Part shown: positions 37,157 through 48,206 of the stretch, one piece after another
Numbering within the stretch: position 1 is the first letter of the stretch
Layout: each line of letters begins with the position of its first letter
DNA from: Acephala macrosclerotiorum
Taxonomy: Eukaryota; Ascomycota; Leotiomycetes; Helotiales; Mollisiaceae
Length of the DNA: 64,000 bases
Direction: 5' to 3'
NCBI GenBank assembly: GCA_014904845.1
Contig: MU119287.1
Span: 124,001-188,000 of the forward strand
Translations under genes and position numbers: made by a program
Notes under the pieces: model-generated
What the model was told of the DNA's origin: nothing
Databases searched by the model: none
The model's input: only the letters and a program-made list of their open reading frames with translations

Positions 37157-37690
37157 CTAAGAGTCGGAATTGATGGATTCAGTAACTCGATCGGCAGATA
37201 TCTTTAAGACTAATCTCATAAGCTCTTCATCTCTGCACAATCCTCTGTCCTCAGAGTAGTAGGTAAACAGGAGTGGCATGAGAGAAGCATCGTTGACAGA
37301 ATACTCTTTAAGCTCTTTCGGGATAGGTCTGATGTCGAATGCTCCGTACTTATCTGGGCCAGAATAAGCGACCTTTCCAGCACGTCTAATCCTATTCTAG
37401 GCGCGAGGCCCTAGATAAGGGAGTGTCGATTCAGGCCGGTTTTCGATACATCTATCCAGACTTTGCAGACGTTCTCTGGAAGTAGTTCGAGTGGCGACCT
37501 CCATGACCTGCAGATCAATCACACCCTTCATATAAATCTTAAAGTGGCCAAAGATAGAGTCTAAGTCCGCGCGGACATCAGACCAGACAATTAGGATCTT
37601 TTCGTCTTCAAGAATCTGACCAAAGGATCTCTTTTTCCCGGGGAGCGAAAGCGTGTCGAAGATTTTTAAGCCAAGTTTCTTAGCATCCAA
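37157..37690 (-). pseudogene. Remnant of 3'-5' exonuclease-like domain protein
   Basis: The minus strand reads LDAKKLGLKIFDTL, ILEDEKILIVWSDVRADLDSI, YMKGVIDLQVMEVATR, then after a TAG at 37,397 GKVAYSGPDKYGAFDIRPIP, YSVNDASLMPLLFTYY. This follows the DnaQ-like/Rrp6-type family (PF01612): DVRxDxD, xGVxDLQLxE, RPxPxxxxxYxxxDxxxLxxLxxxY. The N-terminal strands with the first catalytic Asp/Glu pair are not found upstream, where the MITE-like element lies. In-frame TAG and missing N-terminus make it a relic. An acceptor-like TTTTAG precedes the block, so the missing part may once have been spliced from beyond the element. Confidence 0.55.
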
Positions 37691-37815
37691 AAGCTAAAAT
37701 TAATCAATCGATACAAGCTTTACTTCGATAAAGCTTAGATTTGATTTTCGGCCATATTAGTTGCCTCCTTCGGCATTAAAAAAGATTTCAACCTTGTAAT
37801 TTTTAATGTGTATTG

Positions 37816-38193
37816 TTTAGGCTTAGCTTTAATACCGGATCGCAAAAATGGTTTAAAATCGCGATTTTTATCGTTAATTTATGCAATTATTTAAAAGGCT
37901 TTTTTTATAAATTTAACGAATAATTGCTTAAAAAATAGAAATTATATACTTGAAAAATTAATAATTAATTTATTACAATTGCAAAATTAAAAAATTAAAA
38001 AAATAAATTTTTTTAATTTTTTAATTTTAAATATTTTATATATTTATTTAATTCAAATTATAAAAAAAAAATATTAATATATATTAATATTAAGTTTAAA
38101 ATTCGTAAAAAAAAAATAAAAATAAAAATAAAATAAATAAAAAATCGCGATTTTAAACGATTTTTACGATCTGGTATTAAAACCAAGTTTAAA
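37816..38193. mobile_element. MITE-like AT-rich element with about 54-bp terminal inverted repeats
   Basis: The left end (37,816-37,869) and the reverse complement of the right end (about 38,140-38,193) align over about 54 bp with some seven differences, six of them transitions. Shared blocks include TTTAATACC, GATCG, AAAAAT and TTTAAAATCGCGATTTTT. The interior is nearly pure A/T and has no transposase frame. Size (378 bp), inverted ends and lack of coding capacity fit a miniature inverted-repeat element altered by RIP. I could not identify a target-site duplication with confidence. Confidence 0.65.
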
Positions 38194-41150
38194 TGCCGTC
38201 TATAATCGAATAATTTTTTGTAGTGCTTCCTCGATATCAACTATTGTATGTATTAAAAGCTGTTGTCGATAGGCCTCTTCTTTTAATGCTTCCTTCTTTT
38301 GTAAAAGGCGTTTTTCTTCCACCAAACGAAGACGTTTCTCCTCTGACACTCTTTCTTCCACCAGAAGGCGCTGTCTCGTCTGACATCATCTTCGGAAGGA
38401 GTTGGCCAGGAGAGGAGAGTTTTGTCGCTATTAAATGACCAGCCGCTGTTAAATGTAGAATTCGACGTGATTGGACTTGGAAAGGAGAGGGGTTGGGGTG
38501 CAGGGTTTCGCAGAATATCGGCGTAGGTTAACTTGAATTCAGAGGCGACAGCGACAGTAAGCTTAGGCGGTTGGTATCCTTCAAAGTCGGGCAACCAAGA
38601 TGATTTCTGCTTTTTGGGTAAAAGTCTTAATCAATAGTCGATTGGTGGCAGGCTTGACAGTGGCGTAATTGGGATCAGCTCAGTCGTGGACTCAATATCT
38701 TCTGTTCCTTCGCTTTCAAGCAAAGTTTCGAGAGAGAAACCTCCCCCCATCGGTCGACTGCGGTAGCCCATTCAGCTGAATCTCCCAGACCAGCTTTCGA
38801 GTTCAAGCGTTTGTTGCCAAGTCTTGCAGACTTAACAGACGATCTGAATTTTCATGTGTAACGGGGAACAGGTTCATGAGGAAGACGTGGGATCGGTGTG
38901 ATGGCTCCTGTCCAAGTCCTGATGGGTATCTTGCTCTTTGCGAACTACGCAAAGATGCTCGTCATTATATAGTGTTTTCTGTGCGTAGAGGAGTAGCCGA
39001 AGAAAGAAGTCTTGCTACCTTCTGGTGTTTTATAGGTTTGGAATGGGGATTAGGTATATTGGCTAGGGTTTCAATAGGAGGTGGAGATCTCTAGGTGGTG
39101 GAAGCGCTCGAATCCTTGTTACTTGGCTCGGCATGCTTTCCGCACGGAGAAAATGGGGAGCATTTCGAAGAGTGACTTAGGCGTTTGAAGACGTTCGGAG
39201 ACTTGGCACTATTAGTGAGACTTTCGCAAAGCACTTTGTAACGAATTCCCTTCGAAGCAAGAGTGAGGGTGGCATCGTTCGACTGGGGTGGCGGGACATG
39301 AATCGACGTAGGTCGAAGTTTGCGCCGCATGGTGACGAGTTCGACGCTCTCCAACGATGTAGAGGAAAGCTTCAATGGGATCATGCCTATTGCAGGGGAG
39401 GAAGCAGAGGTATAATTAAGGGGTTGCGCTCGCAAGATAGAGGATTGCTAATGAGTTTTTGGTACCTTCAATGAAGCGCATGCGCTCAGGTGCTATGAGG
39501 GAATGCAAATTCCCCACTGGAGTAGAGTCGAGAAAGCAAGAAGCACTGCTATGCAGCTCTTGCAGGGATATTCAGGAAGAGTAGAATAATTGAAGTGGAT
39601 ACAGTGGAGGACAGTTACTTGATATATCGGTAAACTTAGGGGCGCTCCGCTTTTCTGCAAAGAATTCTTCGGACGAAACTCGCTATATAGGAGCACAGGA
39701 ACCCAATATCTCTTGTCAACAACATCTTTGTCACTGCATAGCAGCACAGGCTCGCAGGTAGCTGGATAACCTTTTCGAGACCATAATCGGCAACAATAAT
39801 ATCAACTTTGACAACTTGCGATGAGAACCAGGAAGCGGTTTCTAGACGTTATAAACACTCATTGAAAGCTTGGCAGCGAATTTATTGACGATTTTGTACT
39901 TATGAAGCGGCGTCAGCTCGCTCACATCACTCGAACTGAACCTCGCCATTGCCAGGTACCTTTTGGCTCTTCGGCGGTGTCAATTCGACATTTCTGTTCT
40001 GTCCACTCAACACTCAACAGAGGATCTATTCTCCCTCCCGTTCCCAGCGCCTCCAAGCTCTTCGTGATGCGTAAAGACCTTTGGTGTTCACGTGCAGGTA
40101 GGGGTCGAATCCGGTAGGTATCAGGGAATGAACGATCCTCTAGTCTGACATAGCAGCCGTCGAAAAACGACGTAGCTACGTCGCCGAACTCATCTCTATA
40201 GCTCTGATGGATGAGGGCAGCAGATCCTCTTTCACTCCCTCTCATAATCCGAAAAATGCTGCCACATATGTAAGAACCTACCACCGCATCGATCTTCCGC
40301 CTTTCTCGTCTGACTATACCAAGATTCTATCCTTCACCTCAACTTCCGTAGAAGATGGATGGAACTGATTTTCTGATCGGGATTTTGCTTCGCTCAAAAG
40401 AATCGAATGGTTGAGATGTGATGTAGCATATTGTGTATGAAATAGTGAGCCCAAAGGAGGAACTAGCGGTAAAGCATGTGGTGGTTACATACACGTAAAT
40501 CCAGCTTATGGTGAAGTGATGTGGTTATTGGCTAATGCTTTTTTGCTTGCTGGGCTTCGATAAAGATGGCTTGGTGATCTGGGACTTCTAGCAGACTGGA
40601 ACCGCTGCAAGAACCTCGCCACGATTTCAGCATCAAGAGCAAGGGGAAGGGCGGTCTGATGGTTGGTTCAGGCGCTTGAAGACGTTTGGGAACTGGTGTT
40701 TGTTAGTGATGTGTTGTATAACGAGATTATGAGAAGAATTGCTTACGGCGGAGGTGGAGGAGCGTTGAATGTTGGAGGCTCCTTCGGCTCCAGAGTATTG
40801 AAGGCTCGAAGCTTGCTGGCCTGTGGGACCGTATCTGGGAAATGACGATTTTGGATCCAGGACAGAGGATTTCAAGATCTCGTCCCCCAGCTTAGCAACT
40901 CGACTCTAGGAAGTGAAGAACGAGCAATGGTATTTTAACCTTGGCGTAGGTTGTTGTCACAGTGGGGCAGGTCGGACAGGTTTTAGTCTGGCAAGAAACT
41001 GGCAACTTTGGATCGCTTCGGCCTCGAATATTATGTGACGAGATGTGGGTTTTGGTTTCTGGTCTGGATTATTTAGGTACTGTGGTGTAAGAAGAGGTTG
41101 TGGGCGAGGAGTGAGTGTTGCGATTGAGCCAGCGTGATCAAAAAAAATTA
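38194..41150. other. Gene-poor region with short paralogous fragments
   Basis: A minus-strand frame at 38,594-38,283 (start PDFEGYQPPKLTVAVASEF) looks weakly coding but is isolated. Two minus-strand frames, 39,435-39,091 and 40,875-40,633, share an NVFKRL block and flanking sequence (GGCG-TTGAAGACGTT-GG on the plus strand), so they are related fragments. A 120-codon frame lies at 40,284-39,922. None has a recognised domain, and I do not call them genes. Confidence 0.35.
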
Positions 41151-41375
41151 CGTTAATCAATTCAAATTATGATTAACTTAATTAGATTAAATTATATTAT
41201 AATTAACGCATTTTTGAAAAAATCTAGATTAACGAGGAAAATTTTAATCACTATACAAAATAATCATAATTATAATTAAATAATCATAAAAATCGTGATT
41301 TAATCTAGATTTTTATGATTAAATTATGATTAAGATTTCATAATTTAATTTAATCTAATCATTTATCATACTAGA
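41150..41375. mobile_element. Second AT-rich inverted-repeat element
   Basis: An arm at about 41,167-41,235 matches the reverse complement of about 41,300-41,372, with shared TTAGATTAAATTA and AAAAATCTAGATTAA blocks, around a short centre near 41,270. The composition is strongly A/T. It is shorter than, and different in end sequence from, the element at 37.8 kb. It resembles a degraded MITE or a long foldback. Confidence 0.5.
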
Positions 41376-41814
41376 TTGAGCGGCTGATGATACATAACAG
41401 AAGATAATATAACAATACAAAAGTCTGTTGAAGTGAGTGAGTAGTGACGAGAGTGCAAGAAATGAACGGCAGCTGAAGGAAATAAAATACTACGTCAAGG
41501 TTTGCTACATCGGTGACAGTTACAGATTGCTTGCTGAGGCCTGACCTCAATCATCACAAAATGGACAGACATCAGGGAAGATATGTGACAAATTTCTGCA
41601 CTTGCAGGTCATGGGCAGAGAGGCACTCGAACCACAAATTCCGGACATCAGATGGGGCGTGTTTGTTGCTAAGAGGAGCCAATATACCCTCGTATCAGGA
41701 AAACATTAAAATTACTAATTGGGTATCAAAGATGCTTTCCTAACCTATTCTGACAACAAACAAAAAAGTTTTCGCTTCCCTCCCATCCCGTTTTCCCTGG
41801 TCCCCACGATTACT

Positions 41815-44800
41815 TCAATTCAACCAAAATAACCACCTCAACCCTGCCACTAACCCCCTCCCCACACCCATCACCACCCTAGCGATCACAACCATAAACC
41901 AAACATACCACATAATCCCCACTAGCCCCCACTCAACCAACACCCACCCACCCCTCCTCAACCACCTAAACCGCCGCCTCCTCCTCCTCATCATCTTATC
42001 AATCGTATCACTAATCCTCTTAACCTTCAACGTCTGACTCATGACCAAATCCTTACTAACCTCATCCGCCTCATCAGCCGCCATTCTAGTCATCGGCGTC
42101 AAATTATCAGCTAGACGATGTTGCAAGGAGGAGATTTGGTCCATAAGTGTAGAGATTGAGGAGTTGACGAATGTATCAGCGGAGGAACGCCACATTTGGG
42201 AGGAGAGTTGGATGTCCTCGGATATGATGCGGGCGGCGAGACGGTGTTCTTGGGATTTGGGGACGGGGGGTGGTGGGTTTTTGGGGAGGGTGGCGAGGTC
42301 AGTGTACGGTGATTCATCAGGGATTTTGAGGTCTTTTGGCTCTGCTGCTCGGCGGGAGATTTCTTTTGCTTTGATTCCTGAGGAGAGGAGAAGGGCTCGT
42401 ACACGGTTGATTTCTCGTACGGTCATTGGACCGCGGTGTGTGGACATACCGCGATCAGAGATAGACCATGCTCGTTTGCCATCAAGTGACGGCCTGTCGT
42501 GGCTTGTTTCGAGGCTTGAAAGGCCGGTGATGGGAAGTGCATTTCGTCGCTTGCCAGGTAGCCCAAGAATCGAGTTCAACCGAGCATCTGCCATCTGAAC
42601 ACCATTCGATAGACTGCCTCGGCGAGAGTCAATGTCTGAGACCGATGAATCTTTGTCATGCCGACGAGGGCCACTTTCTGGTGACGATGTTGGAGACGCA
42701 TTTTGCACATCAATTCTTGGAGCATCAACTCGAGAGCGTTTCTCGCTTGTCGAAGACTCCGGCTCAGGAGAAAATCCGTTCGCTTTGGTACGAGTTGACC
42801 TGCTTCGACGCTCGAACGGTGATGTGAATGTCGGCAACACTGGGACGTTCCGTAGGTAAGACGACCTTTCCTTCAGCGGCGAAGCCTCGTCGACATTGTA
42901 AAGAGGCAGCCCAGCTGAGCTTTCACGAGAGCCCTTGGTCTCCCCTTTGCGGACATCCTCGATATCTGACTCATCTGTTGAAAAGCCAGAAGTAGTACCG
43001 ATTACCGAATCTTTCTTGAAGAGCAAGTCGCTGACTCTGGAGACCGGATTTCGAGCTTTGAACAGTCCTCGAATTCCAGAATCCTCTTTGCCGCGCCGGA
43101 TACTGCCATTCTTGATAGAGTTGGACCCATCGTCAGTGGCTTTTGACGAGACCCTCTTTATCGGGCTCATTGACCGTCGTCGTGGATCCGAAGCGTCGGT
43201 GTAGTCGCCGGGGCGTTCCTTAGGAGGAGGAGATGCTGCACCAAAGGGAAATTCATCATCTGATTGAATATAACCAGAGCGCTGGGTTCTTTCATAGAAA
43301 GGCCTGCTAATTTTAGACCTTACTCTAGACAGCGGTCTTCGCGTTGGCGAGCTCGGTCTACTTCGAGACGAGAGGTCCATACCAATACTCGGAATGAAGG
43401 CGTTCTTAATCTTGGTTGCTCTTGATACGGGGGAGCTTGGCGCGGTGTTGAGATCCTCCAGAGAACTTCTCGGATGCGCACCGGGCACTTCGAGACTTGC
43501 CCTGCCTGAAGAGCCAGCCTTGATGGATTCTCGTTTATCTTTAGTTAAGGAAGAGGTTCGGCTGTGAACCGCCTTCCCATGCTCATATCTGTCAAATTCT
43601 TCCTTCAAGGATGGCTTCCGGTTCTCTGTCGGCTCCTGCTTCCATGGTGCTTCTTTTTCTTCTCTTGCAATCATCTCCGCCATCTGCTTCTCAAGAATGT
43701 CCTTTCCACGATCATGACTTTCGGTTGTTCCGCTCCGCCTGCGTCGTGGCGGGCGAGAAATTTCGCTATCAGATGAATCCGAATCCGACCTGCTACGAGA
43801 GCGAATACGCATACGAGCTTCGCGAGTCGATCCATTGTGACCATGATGTATCCTCGTAGCTTCTCGGACGTCGCGAAGTTTTTGTCGAGCTCTTGATGTG
43901 GTTGAATCAGAGAATCGGTCAGAACTAGGCTTGACAGACCTGAACTCTGGTAGTTGGGTATCGATTCGCAAATCAATCCCAAGGTCTTCCGCCTTTGCTG
44001 CAGGTGGGGACCTTTTAGGTTCAATAGTATCGCTTCGGTGTGATACAGGCCTCTTCAACTCCGTAGTCCGAGGGAAGATAGTTCTACCAAGGCTATCCTC
44101 GATGATCTTCTTGTTGTCGTCTTGCTCGAGCCAGAAGACATCAGCAATCAGATCCGCTGGATTTATCATCCAATCCACTCTGGGACGCTTGATTTTGGTG
44201 GCCGAGCCTTTACCCATCGCAGATTGAGGTGAGGCATGCAGTGAGGCATCATCTTCTGCAGCTTTTGAGAATGGAGGTAGCATGAGGGTGTCTGCCGCCT
44301 GGTAATCCTCGCTAGATGCCTGTTGAATGACTGCACCGACCCAGGAAGAAACCTTCTCCAAGTCTCCAAAGCCTTGAGCTTCTCCATCGATCGCCCTAGA
44401 ATTGCGAGATCGTACCTTGCGGTTCCTTATGTACTGCAAGGGATTATACTGTCTCCCCAGAGGTCGGTTTATCGGCACAGTCGAAGAGACAGAGCAAGAG
44501 GCTGGATTAGAGGACGTTGGTGATTCCGGAGCCATGGCGCTAGAGCCCGAGGTCGTTGCTCTTTCTAGCCCCTGAGGTTTGAGAGGTGGCACATACTGTA
44601 GCAGCCTCCGATACTGAGCCATCAACTCAATAGCATTCTTGGCCTTCTCTGCTCTCGCAAGAGTTGAAGCAGAAAAATGGTATTGATACGACCCATTCGG
44701 ACTCGAATCAAAAGACGCCTGCAGAGAACTACCAGTTCCTTGTCCGACAATCCTTGGAGAAGTCGTCATAGCCCTCTGCCCTTTGTCTGGTTTCGGGGAG

Positions 44801-45588
44801 ACATTTCTCGAGACTCGGCGCTGCTGTTGAAGATGTTGTCGTAGACTGCCACCCACGAAACTCTCTCCCATCCCCGATGAGACAGGAGGAAGAGGGGTTG
44901 ATGTGATTCTTCTTGATGCATTACGTCTGCTCTCGCTGAGATTCAGGGCGAGATTGACAATTTGTGTCGAATCAACGTCGAGTCCAGCGCTCACAGCTCT
45001 CTTTCCAGTAGCATGATCTTGTCCTTCGATGCCTTCGTTGGTGTGGTCTGTTGTCCCGTTGCCTATGCCGGCAGTGATAACGTTTCCCGCCAGCGGACTG
45101 CCTCCAATGCTAGATCCAATGTTTGACCGTCGCTTTGTATGTTTCTTTTCAGGGCTTCTTGTGGAAGTCTTACCCTTAGGATCTTGAGTAGAATGTCGCT
45201 GTCGTGCAGGTTCTGGCGCTGCTGTCGTCGTAGTCTCTGCAGGCGGAGGTTCGAATACGGAATTATTCAACAGGAATCCACCACTACTCCTACTCTTATG
45301 ACTTCTATGACTCCCTCTGCCATCTTTCACTGCCTTCTGGTTATCAACACCAAGCCTGTCCTCATCGCCATCGATAAACCCATCGGTCTGCCCACCAGTC
45401 ACAAGGCTACTCCGCTGGCTGGCAGCCGTACTCGATTCGCCCGTCTCATTGCTTGCGACACTGTATCTCGTCCCGCTGGACAATGTGCTCCTCGTGCATC
45501 GATCGGTATCTCTGCTTTGCCTGGTGTCTAAGGATGCATTTTGGTTCGAGGTCATCGTTGTCGCTGAAGAGCGCGAGGTGTGATGCAC
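41815..45588 (-). CDS. Large disordered protein with hydrophobic C-terminal tail
   Basis: A single 1,257-codon frame without introns. Most of it is Ser/Arg/Pro-rich and probably disordered, with many SP/TP and RS motifs. More ordered islands are QYNPLQYIRNRKVRSRNSR near residue 390, WMINPADLIADVFWLEQDD near 480, a charged coiled-coil segment (ILEKQMAEMIAREEKE) near 640, and TVREINRVRALLLSSGIKAKEI near 1,060. A helical stretch near 1,150 precedes an RRRRRR block and one or two hydrophobic segments that end the protein (GWVLVEWGLVGIMWYVWFMV), suggesting tail anchoring in an internal membrane. I believe such proteins are conserved in filamentous ascomycetes but cannot name the family. A downstream in-frame ATG (residue 12) is an alternative start. 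Confidence 0.75.
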   Translation of the reverse strand: MHHTSRSSATTMTSNQNASLDTRQSRDTDRCTRSTLSSGTRYSVASNETGESSTAASQRSSLVTGGQTDGFIDGDEDRLGVDNQKAVKDGRGSHRSHKSRSSGGFLLNNSVFEPPPAETTTTAAPEPARQRHSTQDPKGKTSTRSPEKKHTKRRSNIGSSIGGSPLAGNVITAGIGNGTTDHTNEGIEGQDHATGKRAVSAGLDVDSTQIVNLALNLSESRRNASRRITSTPLPPVSSGMGESFVGGSLRQHLQQQRRVSRNVSPKPDKGQRAMTTSPRIVGQGTGSSLQASFDSSPNGSYQYHFSASTLARAEKAKNAIELMAQYRRLLQYVPPLKPQGLERATTSGSSAMAPESPTSSNPASCSVSSTVPINRPLGRQYNPLQYIRNRKVRSRNSRAIDGEAQGFGDLEKVSSWVGAVIQQASSEDYQAADTLMLPPFSKAAEDDASLHASPQSAMGKGSATKIKRPRVDWMINPADLIADVFWLEQDDNKKIIEDSLGRTIFPRTTELKRPVSHRSDTIEPKRSPPAAKAEDLGIDLRIDTQLPEFRSVKPSSDRFSDSTTSRARQKLRDVREATRIHHGHNGSTREARMRIRSRSRSDSDSSDSEISRPPRRRRSGTTESHDRGKDILEKQMAEMIAREEKEAPWKQEPTENRKPSLKEEFDRYEHGKAVHSRTSSLTKDKRESIKAGSSGRASLEVPGAHPRSSLEDLNTAPSSPVSRATKIKNAFIPSIGMDLSSRSRPSSPTRRPLSRVRSKISRPFYERTQRSGYIQSDDEFPFGAASPPPKERPGDYTDASDPRRRSMSPIKRVSSKATDDGSNSIKNGSIRRGKEDSGIRGLFKARNPVSRVSDLLFKKDSVIGTTSGFSTDESDIEDVRKGETKGSRESSAGLPLYNVDEASPLKERSSYLRNVPVLPTFTSPFERRSRSTRTKANGFSPEPESSTSEKRSRVDAPRIDVQNASPTSSPESGPRRHDKDSSVSDIDSRRGSLSNGVQMADARLNSILGLPGKRRNALPITGLSSLETSHDRPSLDGKRAWSISDRGMSTHRGPMTVREINRVRALLLSSGIKAKEISRRAAEPKDLKIPDESPYTDLATLPKNPPPPVPKSQEHRLAARIISEDIQLSSQMWRSSADTFVNSSISTLMDQISSLQHRLADNLTPMTRMAADEADEVSKDLVMSQTLKVKRISDTIDKMMRRRRRRFRWLRRGGWVLVEWGLVGIMWYVWFMVVIARVVMGVGRGLVAGLRWLFWLN

Positions 45589-45934
45589 CCTTCAAGGCAG
45601 AGCCTTTTTAGATCATGGTTGAGTGAGGACGTTTCGCGTGGAAGGTATTCAGGAATTCGTTGTCAATCACATGCACTGCTGTTCAGGCAAGGAAAACTTG
45701 ATCGCGTTGACAGGTTCGATAGGGTGTTCTAGGGAACGCGCCAAAATAACCTTATTTCCAGCAAATGCCGAGCGAGGAAACAAAAGCCGACCTCTGTTTC
45801 AGGATCACTTCTGTGGACTTCATTATACAGAAATTACATGGCATTTGAGTATGAGCTATGTTCTAAACACGTTACACTACTGTCTTAGAACGCCAGGTAG
45901 AAGTCCCCTAAACGCCATACTTTTGCTATTGCCT

Positions 45935-47965
45935 CTAAACGACTCTCGGACCCTTCCCTTTCTCGATTTTTCTCCTCTTGGCCCTCAACTGTTCGGCCTC
46001 AGCATCCTTCTTCTTGTTACTATAAGTCATCTTCTCCAAAATCTTCCTCTTCTTTCTACTCATCATCATCTTGGCTCTCTCCAATTCCTCATCCTCTTCC
46101 TTAGCTGTCTTCTTTGCCTTCTTTCGTGCATCGGCCTTGGCCTTGGCTCTAGGGTTAACCTCCTTTTGATCCAATGTAGTGCCTGCGAGTTCGGCTTCTA
46201 GCTCACGCTGTCGCTGTAATGCTTCGGATGTTCCTTCATCTTCCTCTTCCTCTTCAACATCGGAAAATCCGCCAAATGGCACGTCGTCGTCCTCGGCTTC
46301 ATCGGAATCCTCCTCGGATCCGGCGACATCCATACCCTCAGCAGTTGCGTCAACTTCATCATTTGTGAGCAACCTTAGTTCTTTGACAGCGAGATCATCA
46401 TCTGACACATCGGACTCGATGTCGCTGTCGGCCTCTAACTCCTCATCCTCGCGTTCTTGCTCGTTGAGTGGAGCGCTTGGATCATACTGGCCTCGGACCT
46501 TCTTGACGAACGGACTGAGATGAGGTGGAAGTGATGCGCCTGGTGCATAGAGATCTGGTCTCTTAAGCTCCTCGTCGTTTACACTGTCCCAGATCCATTG
46601 TGGTTGGATATAGATTCTGCCGGGTACTCGCTGCCCGGGTCTGACACGCTGAGATGTTTGGTTGTCTTCGGCTTCTTCCTCTGGGCTAACCTGTGGCGGG
46701 GGTTTGTCGACGACTTGATGTGTGATGGATGGGTCGAGTTCGTTGTGTGTGAAAGCACCTTCGCCGAGGACGGCATCCCATCCGATGCGCTTGCAGCCGA
46801 ATGATCTGAGGATGAACTCAAGGGGTTGTCGTGGGGTCTCTCGGGAAAGGAAGAAGGTGAAGTTTGAGAAGAGGGTCGAGGGGTCGGCCGCTGAGTATGA
46901 TGGTTGCGGCAGGATATCTCCACCTGGTGCTGCTGGCTCGAACTTATCGATTGTGTTGGTCGGCTGCTCCTCATCATCGTCTTCCTCGGAAAGAGTCTGG
47001 CTTGTCGCTAGCTCCTGTTCCTTTTCAGGGACATTCAGCTGTGACATGAGCTTGTCAATCTCCTTCTGCAGCTTCGGGTCTGGCTTCGCCGACTCTCCGT
47101 TTGTGATCTGCTTTGGCTGTTCGATCGCACCAATTCCATTGCCCTCCAACGAGAACGCTCCCAGTTCAGCTCCTTGATCGTCGCGATTCTTGTCGAACTT
47201 CGGTGGGTATACGAGACCAATTGATGTGTAGAGACGGAAGTTGACGAATCCAAGAAGAGTTTGGTAGAACTCCACGAATGTCCCCATAATCCGGAAATCC
47301 ACATCTCCAGTCACTCTCTGATTGAATTTGTATGGCACCAACCACAGAATATCCTGCCCTTGAATCGTAGCTTGATAGTAGATACCCTTGATCGACAAGA
47401 ATGACTTGCGCAAGCTATGAGACACAATCAAGTAGTGTTCAAACTCGAGACATAATCGTTCGCATCTTGCGATCATCTTGGCAGGGACGGTGTCGGTGGA
47501 CGGGAGGTTTGCGAACAAGAACAACATCGACAAGCAGTCGTCGAGATCTCGCAGCGCATCGATAAATGTCGGATAACGTTCGCGAATAACATGATCGAGT
47601 GTATACTTCGTCTTACCCGTCTTCTCAGGCCGGTTGGCATTCTTCTCGAGTCGTTGTGCGTCGTGCGCGTCTCCTCGTCCTAGAGCTTTCGAGATCTTCT
47701 TCTCAAGCGCTTTCTGGTCTCGGAACTTGGCAAGAAGAGGTTCGTGAAGCAGATATTGGATATCTTTCGTATAGTAGAAAGTCGTAGAATGGCTCGAGTT
47801 CTTGGCTGCCTTCTTCCTGTTTCGTGGTTCTCGAGGATAGATACCTTTCCATATGCAGAGTTTTCGAAAATCTGGGAGAGAGATTTGGAGTTTTCGTACG
47901 GCTTGAGTTCTCGTAATGTAGTTTTTGGCATTACCAGCAGTTCCCTTCTTCTTTATTCGGCCCAT
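45935..47965 (-). CDS. NOP7: Pescadillo homologue NOP7
   Basis: Nucleolar factor of the PeBoW (Nop7-Erb1-Ytm1) complex, needed for 27S pre-rRNA processing and 60S ribosome assembly. An intronless 676-residue frame starts [20 protein letters not shown], the canonical pescadillo N-terminus. The Pescadillo_N domain spans about 5-290, with [29 protein letters not shown], and the [19 protein letters not shown] block. A BRCT domain lies at about 360-460, with [20 protein letters not shown] and QWIWDSVND. An acidic stretch (about 500-570) and a lysine-rich coiled coil end the protein. The length is usual for fungi. Its ATG is 241 bp from that of the divergent PIG-U gene, so they probably share a promoter. 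Confidence 0.95.
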   Translation of the reverse strand: MGRIKKKGTAGNAKNYITRTQAVRKLQISLPDFRKLCIWKGIYPREPRNRKKAAKNSSHSTTFYYTKDIQYLLHEPLLAKFRDQKALEKKISKALGRGDAHDAQRLEKNANRPEKTGKTKYTLDHVIRERYPTFIDALRDLDDCLSMLFLFANLPSTDTVPAKMIARCERLCLEFEHYLIVSHSLRKSFLSIKGIYYQATIQGQDILWLVPYKFNQRVTGDVDFRIMGTFVEFYQTLLGFVNFRLYTSIGLVYPPKFDKNRDDQGAELGAFSLEGNGIGAIEQPKQITNGESAKPDPKLQKEIDKLMSQLNVPEKEQELATSQTLSEEDDDEEQPTNTIDKFEPAAPGGDILPQPSYSAADPSTLFSNFTFFLSRETPRQPLEFILRSFGCKRIGWDAVLGEGAFTHNELDPSITHQVVDKPPPQVSPEEEAEDNQTSQRVRPGQRVPGRIYIQPQWIWDSVNDEELKRPDLYAPGASLPPHLSPFVKKVRGQYDPSAPLNEQEREDEELEADSDIESDVSDDDLAVKELRLLTNDEVDATAEGMDVAGSEEDSDEAEDDDVPFGGFSDVEEEEEDEGTSEALQRQRELEAELAGTTLDQKEVNPRAKAKADARKKAKKTAKEEDEELERAKMMMSRKKRKILEKMTYSNKKKDAEAEQLRAKRRKIEKGKGPRVV

Positions 47966-48206
47966 TGTTGCTGATTGTGAAATTGGGACTTTGAATTAGT
48001 TTTCACCGTGGGGTCTTTGGAGAAATTCCAAAGCTGGTGAACTTTTTTCCTTATCGCGGCCCGATAATTTTCCGACCAGCTTTCATCAGCCAATCACAAC
48101 TTCCGACCCCTGACGCGATCTGAAGTTCTGAACAGCTGGAGCTCGAATTGATGACATTTGGAGTTGGAGGTTGAGCTTCAATCACGATCCCCTGGAATAA
48201 TCTAAC

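Noticed and set aside
40085..40110. GGGTCGAATCC resembling a tRNA B box
   Set aside because: No cloverleaf arms or A box could be formed around it.
42041..45531. Several plus-strand frames of 70-185 codons
   Set aside because: Shadows of the long minus-strand frame; composition mirrors its Ser/Arg-rich codons.
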